Assembly (NCBI GenBank): GCA_954871525.1
Contig: OX940860.1
Location: 24,584,001-24,648,000 of the forward strand
Source: Parietaria judaica
Lineage: Eukaryota; Streptophyta; Magnoliopsida; Rosales; Urticaceae
Length of the DNA stretch: 64,000 nt
Reading direction: 5' to 3'
This document shows positions 45,309 to 57,335 of this stretch, in pieces (the first letter of the stretch is position 1; each line of letters starts with the position of its first letter). Under the pieces are notes generated by a model. That model had not been told where the DNA came from and made no database searches. It saw only the letters and a list, made by a program, of their open reading frames with translations. A program made the translations under genes and the position numbers.

Positions 45309-45950
45309 TGTTGGGTTTTTCGATCACTTTTCTCAATCCCGAGGCGGAAATCACGGGATATCATCGAACATAATAAGATCTAGAATAAATTCGATCATTA
45401 AGAAATTGTTTCAGGAACATTACTGAACTTTGGTACTTATGCCAAAAGTACCAAAAACGCAGACTCTTGCCAATTTTATGGCTTGGCCGATTCCTATTAT
45501 GGCTCTGGGGAGTAGCACGCCAATTGTCGTGCCTCTATGTCGTCCACCACGTCACTGCGGGAACGTCTGATGACCGGAAAGCACCTCGGAGGATATGTTA
45601 GATCCTTGGCGATGCTTGGACGACAAACAAATGAAGAACCGGGAGAAAGCCAAAAATCGAGTTCCAATGGGGGGAGAGAGCTCGAGTTTCTCTAGAGGCT
45701 AGGGTTTAGATTAGGTTTTAATTATGAGTTAAATGAGTATTTATAATACATAGTATTTAACCTAATGAGCCTTTTTCAATTAAAAAGCCCATTACACTTT
45801 TAATTAATTAATCTAATTAATTAATGATATCATAATTAATACTCGGGCACAAGTGGGCCCGTTATGTCGGTTACGGTTTCGGGTCAATACCCAAATACCC
45901 GGTGGATACAATTTTCCGGTTCGGGCATAACCTATAATTTTTACACGGCA
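45309..45950 (-). mobile_element. Candidate solo LTR on the - strand
   Basis: Read on the - strand it contains TATTATAAATACTC followed by AAACCCTAGCCTCTAGAG, a TATA box plus transcript-leader layout typical of plant LTRs, and ends AAAACCCAACA. The other end is unclear (near ACACGGCA) and no target duplication was found. It could instead be an unrelated promoter remnant. Confidence 0.35.
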
Positions 45951-46178
45951 AAATACTTATTTGTTATAAAAATATAATTTATGTGTTCAATCTTTTCTTT
46001 TTTCTTTTTTTGGCAAAAATTTGTTATAATATAAATTTTTTTACAATAGAAAAAAAGTTTTTCAGTTAACTTTTTATCATGAAATTCAACATGGTGAGAT
46101 AATTTGACCATATTTTGTCCTTTTTGACAACATATGACAAAATGTTTTGTCTTTTTTTTACCACACTATTAAAATTTT

Positions 46179-47169
46179 GGGTAAACTGCGGCTAATGTAC
46201 CCAATGTTTGATTTTCCGCGGATTATGTACACAATGTTTATTTTCGGCGGCTAATGTACCCAATGTTTGATCCGTTAGATATTTTCGTGTTTTCCGTCAG
46301 TTGACCGTTAGAGATGATTCCTCCTCTATAGGTACACTTTTCGTATTTTTGACATAACTCACTCATTTTTTGTCCAAATTTTATGCACGACATATGGTTG
46401 GAAAGATAAGAGATGGATCTACAACTTTGGAATTTTAAGTTTTGTAAAAATAGTTTTTGAAAAATATGAAATTTTAATTACAACGTAAAAATGGACATTA
46501 GTTTAATGCAAAATATTTGTTTAGAGCAAATTTTAATATATTTAATGACTTTTTATGATGAAACGTAAAACTAAAAAGTTGTAGATAAATGTTTTATCTT
46601 TCCAACGGGTGTTTATTTATAAATTTTGGACAAAAAATGAGTGAGTTATGCCAAAAATAGGAAAGATTATTTCACATCACATCTTTCATATTTTTGGCAT
46701 AACTCACACATTTTTTGTCACAAATTTATAAATAAACACCCGTTAGAAAGATAAAAAACTTATCTATAACTTTTTAGTTTTACGTTTCATCATAAAAAGT
46801 CATTAACTATATTAAAATTTTCTCGAAGCAAATATTTTGAATTAAACTAATGTCCAATTTTACATTGTATTTGAAATTTTGTATTTTTCTAAAACTTATT
46901 TTACAAAACTTAAAACACCAAAGTTGTAGATCTATCTCTTAACTTTCCAACCATAGGTCGTGCATAAAATTTGGACAAAAAATGAGTGAGTTATGTCAAA
47001 AATTCGAAAAGTGTACCTATAGAGGACGAATAATCTCTAACGGTCAACTGGCGGAAAACACGATAATATCTAACGGATCAAACATTGGGTACATTAGCCG
47101 CCAAAAATAAACATTGGGTACATAATCCGCAGAAGATCAAACATTGGGTACATTAGCCGCAGTTTACCC
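46179..47169. mobile_element. MULE-type long-TIR MITE, copy 4 (991 bp)
   Basis: Ends are GGGTAAACTGCGGCTAATGT and ACATTAGCCGCAGTTTACCC. The 9-bp duplication is TAAAATTTT at 46170-46178 and 47170-47178. Nearly the whole element is an inverted repeat of ~480-bp arms, with the word CCCAATGTTTG repeated near each end. No coding capacity. Confidence 0.93.
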
Positions 47170-47178
47170 TAAAATTTT

Positions 47179-48050
47179 AAAGAATTGACGACAAACATTA
47201 TATTTTTTTTACTGCAGTCAAAACTAAGGCACCATAAGTCAATCATGTGGTTAAACATGATCAAATCGTGCAAAAACTTGATCAATATGTGAGAAAATAT
47301 AGTCAAATAAAATGTTACCACTTAAAACTTCTTTTTTTTTTTTTGAAAGCACCACTTAAAACTTCAGGGTAGGTACTAATGAAAAAAATATATATTTATA
47401 TGTCATTATTTTTTTGTAACATATGACTAATTTTGCCACAAATATCTCTTTAAAAATTAGTTTATTAATTACATTTAAAGTGGATGTATAGTTTTTTTTT
47501 TCTTTTCAAATGAGTTATTAATAAATTAGTTTATTAGTACAGATAGTACTAATTAATTGTTTCAAGTCTATTTAATGGTACAAATTGAAGTTGCGTGAGA
47601 AAGTTACATGATCTCACGCAACTATGCAGCCTAATACCTTTGTTCCGGAAACATCCTTTCAATTTATGTAATTATTTTTTGAAAATTCAATAAATCAGTA
47701 TTATTTTAATGGAATATTATTTGTGTTGATATATCGTATATGTGTATATATAGTGTCGGTTTTATAAGTGAATGTATAGATGTTTTATTGTAAGTGGACA
47801 GAAACACAGCTCATATTTTGTTCCCAAACTTATTAAAGGGGGGAAGAGACAAAAGACTAATTACAAGCAAATGAATAGAAGTAAAATGTTTTATTGCTTA
47901 ATGCTTAACATCAAATGTGTGTATCTGAATGAACCTCAATTAAAAATGACCTCATTTGGTCCCACAAAGAGGACAATATGTTGTCACTTACTTTTGCTAT
48001 AATTTACTCACGAGTCACGAGACAAGTTCAATACACTCTAATTTCTATAA
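47179..48050. other. AT-rich intergenic DNA, no gene seen
   Basis: Apart from a 76-codon ORF without recognisable domain (47772-48002), nothing stands out. Confidence 0.5.
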
Positions 48051-48055
48051 TTCAC

Positions 48056-48175
48056 CTGCGTGACCAGCCCGCATCAGTCTTATTTACGACAAAACGATAA
48101 ATTAAACTCTTAATTAGACTCGTCCACTGGCAAAAAATTGTCATGTCAGCAACCCACGTTTATCCACGACAAGAG
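48056..48175. mobile_element. Fragment of the copy 1/copy 3 MULE-type MITE
   Basis: It shares with the interiors of the MITEs at 15700 and 32038 the words TACGACAAAACGA, GGCAAAAAATTG and GTCAGCAACCCACGTTT. Both termini are missing, so it is an internal relic. Confidence 0.7.
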
Positions 48176-49365
48176 CTTGGGCCCTTTTTGTCATAGGATT
48201 TTGTGGATGAGAGAGAACTCACACAAATGTTCCACCACCACACGCGCGTCGCCGTCCGAACGGCCGTGACGTGGCGAGGTGGGGTGGGGTGGGTTGCTCT
48301 TGTGCAAGTATAATTATTTTTGCCGAAAGTTTAATAGGTATTTTTGCCGAAATCAACCAAAAATATGATTTGTAGCGAAAATCCAACCATTTTTCGCAAT
48401 TTTTACTCACAAAAACGAAAAACAAAATTCCACTTACGTGCCCCTGCGAATTTCGCGAAAAATGGTAAAAAAAATTAGCGAAACGAAAGAATTTTCGTTT
48501 CGCATATCCTCGAAAAATGAAAATCAATGGACATTTCCATGAAAAATCGCGAAATTTAACACCTTGGGACCAACTCCCAAGTGGGGTAGCGAACCCGCTA
48601 GGGCCAATGTATCCTCGCCTTTAGGGAGAAGTACGTAAATTCAATAAACAGTAGTTTCGTCTAACTTATAAAAAAGTTAATCGAAGAGAGATGCAATAAA
48701 TTAAAGTAAATTATAAATATTAATTGTAGAAAGTTGCACATATCATTAGAGTTTTACTGAAATTATATTTTGTTTGGTCTATAAAAAGAAATTGAATATT
48801 CGTGACGCTGTTGACTAAAATTTTGATACTTTTACCCCTTATCATCCTATTAAAGATAAAAGGAATTATTAAAGCTAAACCAGAATAGAAAAGAGCTTAA
48901 GATAAGAAGACGAATTAAATTCATTTTTTAGACTAGCACAAATTAATGACTACTTATAACGGGTTAGAATCTGCATTTTTATGTTAAAGACTTAAAAGGT
49001 ATTCAATTGATTGTCTCATTAAAATAGACAAGCAATTATTGAGGCATTAAATTACTATTAAAAAATTAGCGTTAAATTAATACTATATAAATTACCAAAA
49101 ATATTTTAAAAATAAATTATTACGAACTTGATATGTAAGAAAATAATGAAAAAACTTATCGATATATATCTAAAATTAAATCTTAAAAATAAATTAATTT
49201 CTTTTAGACTAACACAAAAATGACTACTTATTAAGGGTTAGAATCCTGATTTTCTAACTTCAGAGTTATTCAATTAATTGTCCTATTAATTTACACACAA
49301 GCAATTATTAAGGACTCATATATATTATAAAATAATTAACTTGGTCGTTTCTCAATAGGGGTGAA
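48176..49365. other. Intergenic DNA with CGAAA-rich stretch, no gene seen
   Basis: 48290-48560 is rich in TTCGCGAAAA and CGAAAAATGG words and could be a decayed element. The ORF on the - strand there (102 codons) has no recognisable domain. 48600-49360 is AT-rich with nothing seen. Confidence 0.45.
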
Positions 49366-49800
49366 AAAAATCCGTAAACCGATCAAAACGATACCGATTA
49401 AACTGCAACCGCTATTAAAGCGGTTAAAACCGAATATACCGAGAAAAAAATGAATACATGAATTAGGTTAAAACGGGTTTTTCGGTTTTAATGTGAAAAC
49501 CGCATCCGCTTACCCGATTTTACCGCTTTAATTATATTTTAATATCATATCTATTATTTTCTATTGACCATACCTAGCAACACGTCAAATATATTTTTCA
49601 TATCTAATCTCTCGGTGTAATATTGTGTAATATTAGTATTTAATAATCTGTTTATGTGTAATATTTTATAATATTAACATTAGTAGTATGTTTATGTGTA
49701 ATACTAGTGGTGAGTTTATGGAGATGTAAATATTAATTTAAAAGCCGTAAATGCGGGAAAAACGGATAATACTCCACTCCAACTGGTAATATTATCATCT
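49366..49800. mobile_element. hAT fragment with TAGGGGTGAA terminus
   Basis: It starts TAGGGGTGAAAAAAATCC and continues with AAACCG/CGGTTAAAACCG words typical of hAT subterminal repeats. Similar words recur near 49740-49765. The right terminus is not recognised. Confidence 0.5.
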
Positions 49801-49837
49801 AACCGAGAGGTATACTATATTTTTTGGTGCTTAAGTT

Positions 49838-50396
49838 CATGGTTTTAAATATCCGGATATGTCCTCGATATATCAACGACGTGCCCAGAAAATGAGAAAT
49901 GCGATATGATATTCGTAGAAAATCGATATATCCATTTATTCTCATTTATCCGTCGGCAAGCGTCGATATATCCGTATAATAGAGAGTGCGAAACGACATC
50001 GATATAAGCATTTAAAATTGTGCTTCATATTTATGTTTGTACTCTATGACTTTATTATAATGTCTAACTTATTTTATGTTATGTCGACATTATGTTACGA
50101 GGTATGACTTTTATGTTATATGTTTGTGTTATATTATGATTTATGAGTGTTTTCTAGGCTATAACTACGTGTCATATTTATTAAATTGGTAATTTAGAAA
50201 CTATATAAAAATATGATTGAAATAATAAAAATATTTTCGGAAATATCCGCCGATATTTTGATCGGCATGCGATATATCCGTAAAATTATGCGATATTCTC
50301 GGCAAGCGATATATCTTTTTCTTCGGATTTATCCATCGGCAAGCGATATATCCGTAAATTGGAGAGTGCGAAACGATATCGATATTTAGAACCTTG
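49838..50396. mobile_element. hAT MITE (559 bp) with CGATATATCCG repeats
   Basis: Ends CATGGTTTTAAATATC and GATATTTAGAACCTTG are imperfect inverted repeats. They are flanked by a perfect 8-bp duplication CTTAAGTT (49830-49837 and 50397-50404). GCGATATATCCG and CGGCAAGCG words recur on both sides as subterminal repeats. No transposase frame. Confidence 0.88.
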
Positions 50397-50404
50397 CTTA
50401 AGTT

Positions 50405-51835
50405 TACATTTTCCATCCTATTTCATATAACCTGGAAATATACTGTATTTTTCTGCCAAAAAAACAAAATTGAGACAGAAAAGTACACCAATATAAAAAG
50501 TTGAACCCTCTGAAAGTAAAAAAGAAAAGTAAGGAAGGTTTTGACTGGAAGCGAAGGCAAAGCCTAAGCAGAGTTGTTTGGCATCTGAATATTGTGGTGG
50601 AGGTGGACCCCACACTCATTCATTTCCTTCTCTTTCTGATTTGCCACGTGTACACCCCACTTTCATTGCTTACCGACACTTTCTTCAGTCTTCACCAACA
50701 CTTGCAGGTTGCACCATGCACAACAAAATAAATAAATAATTAATTAATTTGGGAAATTAAATATGTAGAATAAATATTTCAGTTTCTTCGAGAAAATATA
50801 TTAAGAAAATTCAGAAATTGATTACTGAAAATTATAGACCTCTTGACTCAAGAGTCTTGAGTCACATTCCATTATCAGTTCGAGTCCCAATTATGTAATT
50901 TTGCATCGTAATTCAGCATAAAGTTGTAATATTATCTTGTGATCAACTAAAACAAAATGCCAAAAATATATAAGCAGATAAATAATGTATTATTTTTATA
51001 CACTTTTTTATAATTAAATTATATATCTAATAAAAAGTTAATTAATAGCCTCAACTCAATTGATCATATTTCGACCACCTCAAAAGATCGGAGTCCATGT
51101 TTTTAATTAATTAATATTAATAATAATAGTAATAATAACTAGATGTTTGGCTGATTTCTCACATTGATTAATTTATTTTAAAACCTCATTATCTAATGTA
51201 TTTACGTCCTTATTCTTATCATTATCATTGTATTCCAACAGAAAAATAAGTTAAATGATTTTTACCGCTCTAGTTTTACATCAAATAGTTATTCTCATCA
51301 AATCTATAAGCCATTCATTTCCTTATAATCTTATGGCAATAATCATTGAACAGTGGAAAAAGAAGAAGAAAGCAAAGAACAAAGACCCCGAAGTAAAAAT
51401 TGGTTGGAATACCCTTGAACTTTTTTCATTAGTTCAATTTGCTCTTTAGATATTTATTTTTTGCATACATAGTCCCTAATCGTTCAATTAGTAGCTCGTT
51501 ACCTTGCACATTAAAAAACTAAAGAATATGTTTTTATTTATCATGCAAGTAGTGCAATTTTTTTATTAACTTACTACACTATTTAATTGTGGTTGAAAAT
51601 TAAATTTTATGATTGATTAATAGTTATCTCATAATTCTATATATATATTAATGTATTTGGGCAACTGACTCACAAAAAAACTCATGTTTCACATCACACA
51701 CGCCAAAACTCAAAAGGACATAGTTGCCAAAAATAAGAATTGAAGAGATAAAAACGTCCCAAAAGGAAACATTGGAGCCAATTATACCAAAAAAAAAAAC
51801 AAGATTATGTATGTATGTATGAAGTGAACTAGTTA
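50405..51835. other. Upstream region of the FLA gene
   Basis: AT-rich with no credible gene. A CACGTG-containing GCCACGTGTAC (50642-50652) is a possible G-box but lies over 1.3 kb from the FLA start. The last ~125 bp before the ATG are CT-rich (CTCTCTCTCTCTC at 51842-51855) and probably form the 5' UTR. Confidence 0.45.
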
Positions 51836-51961
51836 ATGCCACTCTCTCTCTCTCTCCTCTGTCTTCGCATCACACGACTCTCACACGGAGAGAGACACCC
51901 TCATTGCTCTCTCCCCAACAATCTGCCGACATTGTCGCTCCGTCGCCTCTCGCCGGAAGCC

Positions 51962-54900
51962 ATGGCTCCCCCCCTCCGTGCCTTCCCCATTGCCGCCGTC
52001 CTCCTTCCCTTCCTCCTCTCCGCTGCCGCGGCATTGCCGCCGCCGAACCAGATCAACTCCAACTCCGTCCTCGTCGCCCTCCTCGACTCGCACTACACCG
52101 ACCTCGCCGAGCTCGTCGAGAAGGCCCTCCTCCTCCCCTCCCTGGAAGCCGCCGTCGGAGCCCACAACATCACCATCTTCGCGCCCCGAAACGACGCCGT
52201 CTCCGCCGCCTTCCGCCGCTACCTCCTCGAGCCCGGGAACCTCCGCTCGCTCCAGGCCCTCGTCCTCGCCCACGTCGTCCCCGCGCGGATCGTATCCGCC
52301 GGCTGGGCCCACGGCGCGCGCCACGTGGCGCTCTCCGGCGACTCGCTGCTCCTCGAGCGCGGCGCCGCCGGGGAGTGGTCGGTGGAGGGGGCACGGGTCG
52401 TCGGGGCGGACGCGGTGACCCGGCCCGACGGGGTGATCCACGGGGTGGAGAGGCTGCTGGTGCCGAGATCGGTGGAGGACGAGTTCAACCGGCGGCGGAG
52501 CCTCGGCGCGATCGAGGCGGTGAAGCCAGAGGGCGCGCCGGAGGTGGACCCGCGCACGCACCGCTTGAAGAAGCCGGCGCCGGCGGGGAAGCCGGGGGCG
52601 CCACCGGCGCTGCCGATCTCGGACGCGATGGCGCCTGGGCCGGATTTGGCACCGGCACCGGCTCCAGGGCCTGGCGGGCCCCACCAGCATTTCGACGGCG
52701 AGCGGCAGGTGAATTACCGTTTACTTAATTTTAGTACGTTGTGCGGCTTTGAATTCGGTTTTGTGAAGATAATAAGTTAAATGCTTGTGGCATTGGTTAG
52801 AATTTGGTTTCTCGAGATAACTAAGTCAAATACTCGCAGCGGTACTAGTGTAGAACTCGGTTTCTCGAGATACTAAGTCAAAAAACTCGCGATGGTACTT
52901 GTGTAGAACTCGGTATCTCGAGATATTTAGTCAAATATTCGTGGCACGGGTTTAGAATTCGGTATCTCGGGGTATTAAGTCAAACACTCGCAACGGGACT
53001 ATCTCAGAAATATTAAGTCAACTACTCGTAGCACGGGTTAGGAACTCGATATCTCGAGATATTAAGTCAAATACTCGTAGTCAGTGGCGGAGCTACATAC
53101 GTACGTGCATAAGCGTATCCACGTGCTTACACTCAAATATCAAAAGAAAAAAAATTAATGAAGAAATATTGTATTTGTATTGCTTAAGTCGGCAAACTTT
53201 ATAATGGAGCACATTAAAATTTTTTAGACATTTCCTATGCTTTTATGCATGAGATATTGAGATTTATCTCCTTTTATTTTAATTGGTCATATATACTCCT
53301 AATATTTATATATTAGCCTTTATTTTCTTATTTTTTAAGCTATTATAGAAAGCTTAGTTAGGATTTTGTTGCTCTGTTATTTTTCTTGATATATTGCAGA
53401 AAACGATACGCATCATTTAAATTATTTAACGAGATAAGAAAATTGATCGCATATCTGCTCACTAAAATTATGGGTTTTGGCCCACTAATAAAGATATAAA
53501 CACATAAACAAAATATAAAAAGTTGAATGTCGTTTAAATTAATTCGATAAAAATTATAATAGTATATTATATACTCTAGTGTTTTGGCTGAACCAAAAAG
53601 CTGGCTCTGCCACTGCTCGTAGCATGGGTTTAGTACTGGCTTAGAACTCGGTAATTCAAGATACTAAGTCAAACAGAGTTCTCATGATATTAAGTCAAAT
53701 ACTCGTAGTTTTCAACGGGCATTGAACTCGGTATTTCGAGATACCAAGTCAAACAACATTCCGTATCTCAAGTATTAAGGCAAGTACTCGTGGCACTGGT
53801 GTAGAACTCGTGAATGGAATATGATATCTAAGATTATACTGAGTCAAAATATAAAATGACTTTCAGGTGAAGGATTTCATTGCGACGCTGGTGCAGTACG
53901 GCGGGTACAACGAGATGGCGGACATTCTGGTGAATTTGACGTCACTGGCTTCGGAGATGGGGCGGTTGGTGTCGGAGGGGTACGTGCTGACGGTGCTGGC
54001 GCCGAACGACGAGGCGATGGCGAAGGTGACAGCGGAGCGGCTGAGCGAGCCGGGGGCGCCGGAGCGGATAATGTACTACCACCTCATCCCGGAGTACCAG
54101 ACAGAGGAGAGCATGTACAATGCCGTGCGCCGGTTCGGGAAGGTGCGCTACGACACGCTCCGGCTGCCGCACAAGGTGGCTGCGGAGGAGGCTGACGGCT
54201 CAGTCCGATTCGGGGAGGGCGAGGACGGCTCCGCGTACCTCTTCGACCCCGACATCTACACCGACGGAAGAATCTCCGTGCAGGGCATTGACGGGGTTCT
54301 TTACCCGCCGGAGGACCAAACCGAGAGTCCGGAGAGCCTAGCCGCAACGTCTCACCCGGCAAAGGTCGCCGCCAAGCCCAAAAGAGGTGAATTTTTGGTA
54401 CCCTTTTTTATTTGTCTTAATTCTTATTAATGCCTCAATCATTGTTAAATAATTAGGTTAATTATTATTAAAAAAAAGGGGGGGTGTCTTGCTCTTTGGC
54501 CATTTTGGTATTGCTTGGAATGTGGGCTAACCCTTTAGCTGTGAAAAGTTATAATTGGTTGCTGGGTCTTTCTGTACATATTATTATGAGTTATTGCGCT
54601 ATCGGCCCTTCTTTTACGAGGGATGTGCAGATTTGGCTACTCCTTTACAGAAATAACAGAACTTGCCCTACCATTGTGATGAATGTGTGGAAATGGCCCC
54701 TCCTTTATGATTTTGCTGTGGATTTGACCTTTGACCGTTAATTTACAGAAAAATAAAGATATTTCTAATCTAAAAATAAATAAAAACGTTTTAAAAATAT
54801 TTAGGATTTTGTTAAAAGATATATTTGTAATTTCACCAAGCTATAATTTTTAAAATGTTCTATATATTTTTAAGTTGAAAATTGTTAAATATTCTGTTAA

Positions 54901-56174
54901 TTGATGGTCAAAGGGCCAAATCCGCACAAAAATTATATAAAAAGGGATCATTTCTGCTAGTTCTGGAAGGGAAGGGGTCAATCTGCGCATCCCTTATAAA
55001 GGAGATACCAATAGTGCCAATAACTACTCTCTCTATTAGAATCGAATGGTGTAAGACTGAAGTTTCTTTTGTGGAGTTAGGTATCTGGTACTAGTAAAGT
55101 TTTGGGCTCCATTTCCATAACCAGACAAAGCTTAGGGACTACCGAATTAAAAGACAATAGCTTAGTCAGAAACGGAATGTGGAGTTAGTCAGACATGGAT
55201 GGTCATGGCTTGACTTTCACTTTTCGTGTCCTTTTTTGTCCGTTGCAAATTCGAAGATGTGCTCTGAATGAAATAGCCGGGTTAGGTTTGTCCGGTGCCC
55301 CTAGGTTCACTTTGGCTCTGTTCTTCTGATGAATACTTGAAGTTGGTTGGTTCTTTGAAATTAGGCTGCTTGAGATCGAGTTTGAGAACGATCAGTGTTT
55401 AATTTATTATTGTCCTTTGGAAATGACTATTTCCTACTGATATTTTGCTTGTGATTTGATTTAAATTAAAAAAAAAATACTTGCTTTAAAAGTGTATAGA
55501 TAGGAAAATTATTAATGTATCCGGGTTTGGAGAAAAGTTTGCTTAGATTCCAGAAGGTATTAATTATATACCATCTGTAAATGTTTCTTCTATGAAGCGT
55601 GTCAACATTTTTTTTTTTGAAAAGAAACTAAGGAATTTAAAAACAAAAGAGAGAAAATAAGGGCAATTGGTGAAATTGACACGAGAATTTGGATGCCCAA
55701 TTTGGGAAGAAACCACGGGCCAATTCACTGTGATAGAAGAAGTGAAATAGGAGAGTGCTACGGCGATAACCTAAAGCCTGAAATTGCCTATTCCCAAATT
55801 CCAAATACATAACCCATTAGCCGAAAAGCTCCATGCCCAATCCCTCTAAGCCCCAAAAAAATCTATATAATTTTAAGTCCAACTGCGAAGCTTGGAAAAG
55901 AACCGGGAACTGTTAATTTATTGCACAGAATTACAATCCATGTTTATAATACTAAATTATGCTATATATATATATATATATATATATATTTTCACTATAC
56001 TCCTCGCAGCCTATTTTTTCGTTAATAGTTTTTTTGCGTAAGTTCTATGTATTTCTTGTTACTTTGTGCACGCGTTAAACACGATTTTCCAATATGGCAG
56101 GCAAATTGCTAGAAGTAGCATGTCGGATGCTCGGAGCTGTCGGACAGGATTCACGATTCTCCACCTGCCACTGA
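51962..56174 (+). CDS. FLA17-like: Fasciclin-like arabinogalactan protein, FLA15-18 group
   Basis: Three coding exons (51962-52708, 53867-54386, 56101-56174), GT-AG and in phase, give 446 residues. I chose the ATG in GAAGCCATGGC because it opens a good signal peptide (LRAFPIAAVLLPFLLSAAAA); the in-frame ATG at 51836 would add 42 non-signal residues. Two FAS1 domains follow (~35-175 and ~250-395), ending in the conserved blocks DGVIHGVERLLVP and VQGIDGVLYPP. Between them is a Pro/Ala-rich linker (APAPAPGPGGP), a likely hydroxyproline arabinogalactan site. N-glycosylation sequons include NIT and NLT. The tail (RGKLLEVACRMLGAVGQ) has no GPI hydrophobic end, as in Arabidopsis FLA15-18. Expected in the cell wall as an adhesion-type glycoprotein. 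The coding exons are much richer in GC than the introns. Confidence 0.92.
52790..53810. repeat. ~50-bp minisatellite in FLA intron 1, split by an hAT MITE
   Basis: Imperfect units with AACTCGGTATCTCGAGATA and TTAAGTCAAATACTCG occur about six times at 52790-53081 and about four more times at 53616-53810. The palindrome TCTCGAGA recurs in several units. The block between them is the MITE at 53082-53615. Confidence 0.85.
53082..53615. mobile_element. hAT MITE (534 bp) in FLA intron 1
   Basis: Ends CAGTGGCGGAGCTA and GGCTCTGCCACTG are inverted repeats of the CAGTGGCGGAGC type common in Tip100-like hAT elements. The 8-bp duplication CTCGTAGT/CTCGTAGC (53074-53081, 53616-53623) has one mismatch. 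It lies inside a minisatellite unit. Confidence 0.88.
54589..55028. mobile_element. Probable MITE in FLA intron 2
   Basis: The left arm from GTTATTGCGCTATCGG to GAGGGATGTGCAGATTT is a diverged reverse complement of the right arm ending TGCCAATAAC, with GGTCAAAGGGCC-type blocks further in. No clear target duplication was found. The style (GGTCAAA, TTTGGCC words) resembles the MULE-type MITEs elsewhere in the window. Confidence 0.6.
55959..55989. repeat. (TA)n microsatellite in FLA intron 2
   Basis: About 15 TA dinucleotides in a row, upstream of the last FLA exon. Confidence 0.9.
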
Positions 56175-57335
56175 AAAAACGTCCTTGAAATCGACAGACT
56201 GGCGGACTCAAGAAGTGCTCTAAGGTATATATTATCTCTCTGGTTTTCCCTTACAAATCTACAATAGAAAAATGTACTATTTATAATAAATCAATTGAGC
56301 TAGGACAATAATGAGATTTGCCAGTTCACCAATTTATCTCCCTAAATTAGCTTGCATTTAATTTATAGCTAACATATTTATTCTGGAATTTGAGTTATTT
56401 TTCATAATAATAATAATGCAGAGTCCATGAAATGGCAGTGTAAAGAGAAAAGGGAGCTTAGTGCAATGGATACTAGCAATGACCTTGGTTCTTTTTTTTA
56501 TTTTTTTGGAAATCATTTTCTTCTTTTATTTCTTTGTCATTGTATTTTTTATTCTTATTTTTGGGGCTTTGGGTAAGTGAAGTTTCTTCAAATCCAAGTA
56601 TATTGTGCAGTCATATATATATATACACTATATATATTAGCCTATTTAAAGTGATTAGGTAGATTGTGGTGGTGAGGTTTTTAAGAAGTGTGTAATGAAT
56701 GAATGAATATATGGTTGGGGCAGAGAGAGTCTTGTCTGAATGTTATTCATTTTTTTTTGCCCACTTGAAATAAAAAGGGTATCAAACAGATCTCATTTCT
56801 GTCACTCAATGTGCAATAAATTCATTTTTAATTTGATGTATTATTTTGTGTCATCAAGTCAGAATTTGTTTGTATTTTTATTTTAATTATCTATTTACTT
56901 TAAGCTGCTCTTCACTATTTATAGAAGTGCTTTTTTTTTTTTTAATGGGGTGGTGCTATCGACCAAGGTTACAATGCACTCTCGCATTACTAGATATATT
57001 CGGTGTAAGCACAGGTGGCACAATTGGGTAAAAGTGCTTTTATTTAAGAAGCTAAATTATTGACGATTCTGTATTTTTCTTGATATGAAAAAAATATATA
57101 GATCAGCACTAAATTTTGGTTGGTAAAGTAAAGCATCACTTTATCAGTAGATTCTAGCATATTATGATGAAAATAATGTAAATGGATTGATGTGAGTTTG
57201 ATCAGTCACGAATATGATTAAATTTAAAAGGCATAGTGCAGTGGAGGAACTAGAATTTGTATATGGGATATACGTAGAAAAATATATATTTTTCTCATAA
57301 TTTTGGAAAGTCTTTAAGAAAAAAAAAACTCACTA
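56175..57335. other. FLA 3' flank, no further gene
   Basis: The first few hundred bases are probable 3' UTR. A CAGTGGAGGAACTAGAATTTG sequence at about 57239-57260 resembles the start of the CAGTGGCGGAG hAT family but lacks a partner end. Nothing else recognised. Confidence 0.45.

Noticed and set aside
45309..46091. Solo LTR ending at the ATTCAACA near 46091
   Set aside because: Flanking bases do not form a duplication; the border was left uncertain.
51836..51961. Upstream in-frame ATG for FLA, adding 42 residues
   Set aside because: The added stretch is not a signal peptide, while the ATG at 51962 has better context and opens a typical one.
51881..52690. Long ORFs (up to 274 codons) in other frames over FLA exon 1
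   Set aside because: They are by-products of the GC-rich codon use of the real exon; they lack domains and are Arg/Pro-rich.
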